From Oerskovia turbata (GTDB taxonomy: Bacteria; Actinomycetota; Actinomycetes; Actinomycetales; Cellulomonadaceae), in assembly GCF_000718325.1 (NCBI RefSeq), contig NZ_JOFV01000016.1:1-64000 (forward strand): a stretch of DNA of 64,000 nucleotides, read 5' to 3'. This document shows, one piece after another, positions 63,353 to 64,000 of the stretch. The notes beneath the pieces are model-generated. The model saw nothing but the letters and a program-made list of their open reading frames with translations, was not told where the DNA came from and ran no database searches. Both the position numbers and the translations under genes were made by a program. Within the stretch, counting starts at the first letter, position 1, and every line of letters starts with the position of its first letter.

Positions 63353-64000
63353 TCAGTCTACTGACGGCGAGGGCTCCTCCTGCGGCGGTTCCGGAACCTG
63401 GACGTCCGGGACCGGCCTGCCGCCGGGCGCCGCGGGCGAGGCCGGAGGTGTGGTAGCGGTGGGACCGGTCGCGAGTCGGGCCTTGGCCGTCGCGGCGTAG
63501 ATGTCGACGTACTCCTGGCCCGACAGGCTCATGATCGCGTACATGATCTCGTCCGCGACCGAGCGCAGGATGAAGCGGTCGTTCTCCATGCCCTTGTAGC
63601 GGCTGAAGTCGAGCGGCTCGCCGATCACGATCCCGATGCGCATGGGCTTGGGGATGACCTTGCCGATGGGCTGGGCGATGTTGGTGCCGATCATCGCGAC
63701 GGGGACCACGGGCGCGCCGGACTCGAGCGCGAGCCGCGCGACGCCCGTCTTGCCGCGGTACAGGCGCCCGTCGGGGCTACGGGTGCCCTCGGGGTAGATC
63801 CCGAACAGCTCGCCGTCACCGAGGACCCTCAGGCCCGTGGTGAGCGCCGCCTCGCTGGCCTTGCCGCCCGCGCGGTCCACCGGGATGGTCCCCACGCCGC
63901 GCATGAAGCCGGCCGTCAGGCGCCCTTTGATCCCTTTGCCCGTGAAGTAGTCGGACTTGCCGAGGAACTGCACCTTGCGGTTCAGCACGAGAGGAAGGAT
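63353..64000 (-). CDS. plsC: 1-acyl-sn-glycerol-3-phosphate acyltransferase (5' end outside window)
   Basis: The window holds the C-terminal part of a PlsC-type acyltransferase. The visible frame begins at LPLVLNRKVQFLGKSDYF and includes the acceptor-binding motif GIYPEGTRSPDG, GAPVVPVAMIGT and a disordered Pro-rich tail. The catalytic HxxxxD motif should lie just beyond 64000. The enzyme makes phosphatidic acid at the membrane. M. tuberculosis has Rv2182c here, near aroG and pknL, in similar order. Confidence 0.92.
   Translation of the reverse strand: MLPLVLNRKVQFLGKSDYFTGKGIKGRLTAGFMRGVGTIPVDRAGGKASEAALTTGLRVLGDGELFGIYPEGTRSPDGRLYRGKTGVARLALESGAPVVPVAMIGTNIAQPIGKVIPKPMRIGIVIGEPLDFSRYKGMENDRFILRSVADEIMYAIMSLSGQEYVDIYAATAKARLATGPTATTPPASPAAPGGRPVPDVQVPEPPQEEPSPSVD

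Overview
The window is a very GC-rich stretch of ordinary actinobacterial chromosome. I see no rRNA, tRNA, CRISPR array, prophage or intact insertion sequence. Gene content and order point to the Micrococcales, probably Cellulomonadaceae or Promicromonosporaceae (Cellulomonas or Oerskovia type). Supporting traits are a pyruvate formate-lyase, separate topoisomerase IV genes, a long Ala/Lys-rich SigA, and a dxs / RNA methyltransferase / kimA-ceoBC / DUF3159 / dut / suhB / sepH series resembling the Mycobacterium Rv2680-Rv2703 region. The family assignment is inference.

Layout. 1-9.3 kb: PIG-L deacetylase, RidA protein, a truncated alpha/beta hydrolase, the pflBA operon with a perfect TGTGA-N6-TCACA site upstream, a GCS2-type carboxylate-amine ligase, and dxs. 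9.3-13 kb: guaB1-type IMPDH/GMP reductase coupled to a Nudix CoA pyrophosphatase, a kinase-like phosphotransferase and a DUF1801 protein. 13-20 kb: aconitase with an 18-bp palindrome over its promoter, a CtpE-like P-type ATPase, and a GT2-GtrA fusion. 20-32 kb: a TrmA/RlmC-type methyltransferase, a KimA-like potassium importer divergent from two RCK proteins (ceoB, ceoC), DUF3159, OB-fold, DUF3710, dut, DUF3093, DUF4193, suhB, a TRIC-like channel and sepH. 32-42.6 kb: tdk, a type I phosphodiesterase coupled to a DUF5998-like gene, a GNAT plus acyl-CoA-synthetase fusion, parC, a YhhN membrane protein and a double-GNAT protein. 42.6-52 kb: metH, a lipoprotein, a DHFR-like reductase, a VOC protein, a small membrane protein paired with a DUF4430 (transcobalamin-like) lipoprotein, parE and a DUF7455 zinc protein. 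52-64 kb: sigA, a universal stress protein, DUF4192, a lipoprotein, idsA, an Rv2175c-like gene, pknL, aroG, PPi-type phosphofructokinase and the 3' part of plsC.

How the genes fit together. Central metabolism is prominent: PFL, PPi-PFK, aconitase, DXP synthase, DAHP synthase and B12-dependent methionine synthase suggest a facultatively fermentative heterotroph. Potassium handling (KimA, two RCK subunits, possibly TRIC) and nucleotide clean-up (dut, tdk, guaB1, Nudix) recur. Many genes have a TAnnnT -10 hexamer only 6-8 bases before the start codon, the signature of leaderless mRNA.

Most interesting points: the KimA-CeoB-CeoC potassium module; the DUF4430 lipoprotein plus S-component-like membrane protein near metH (possible corrinoid uptake); the acn operator; the CRP-type site before pflB; and two convergent intergenic regions packed with short regularly repeated motifs.
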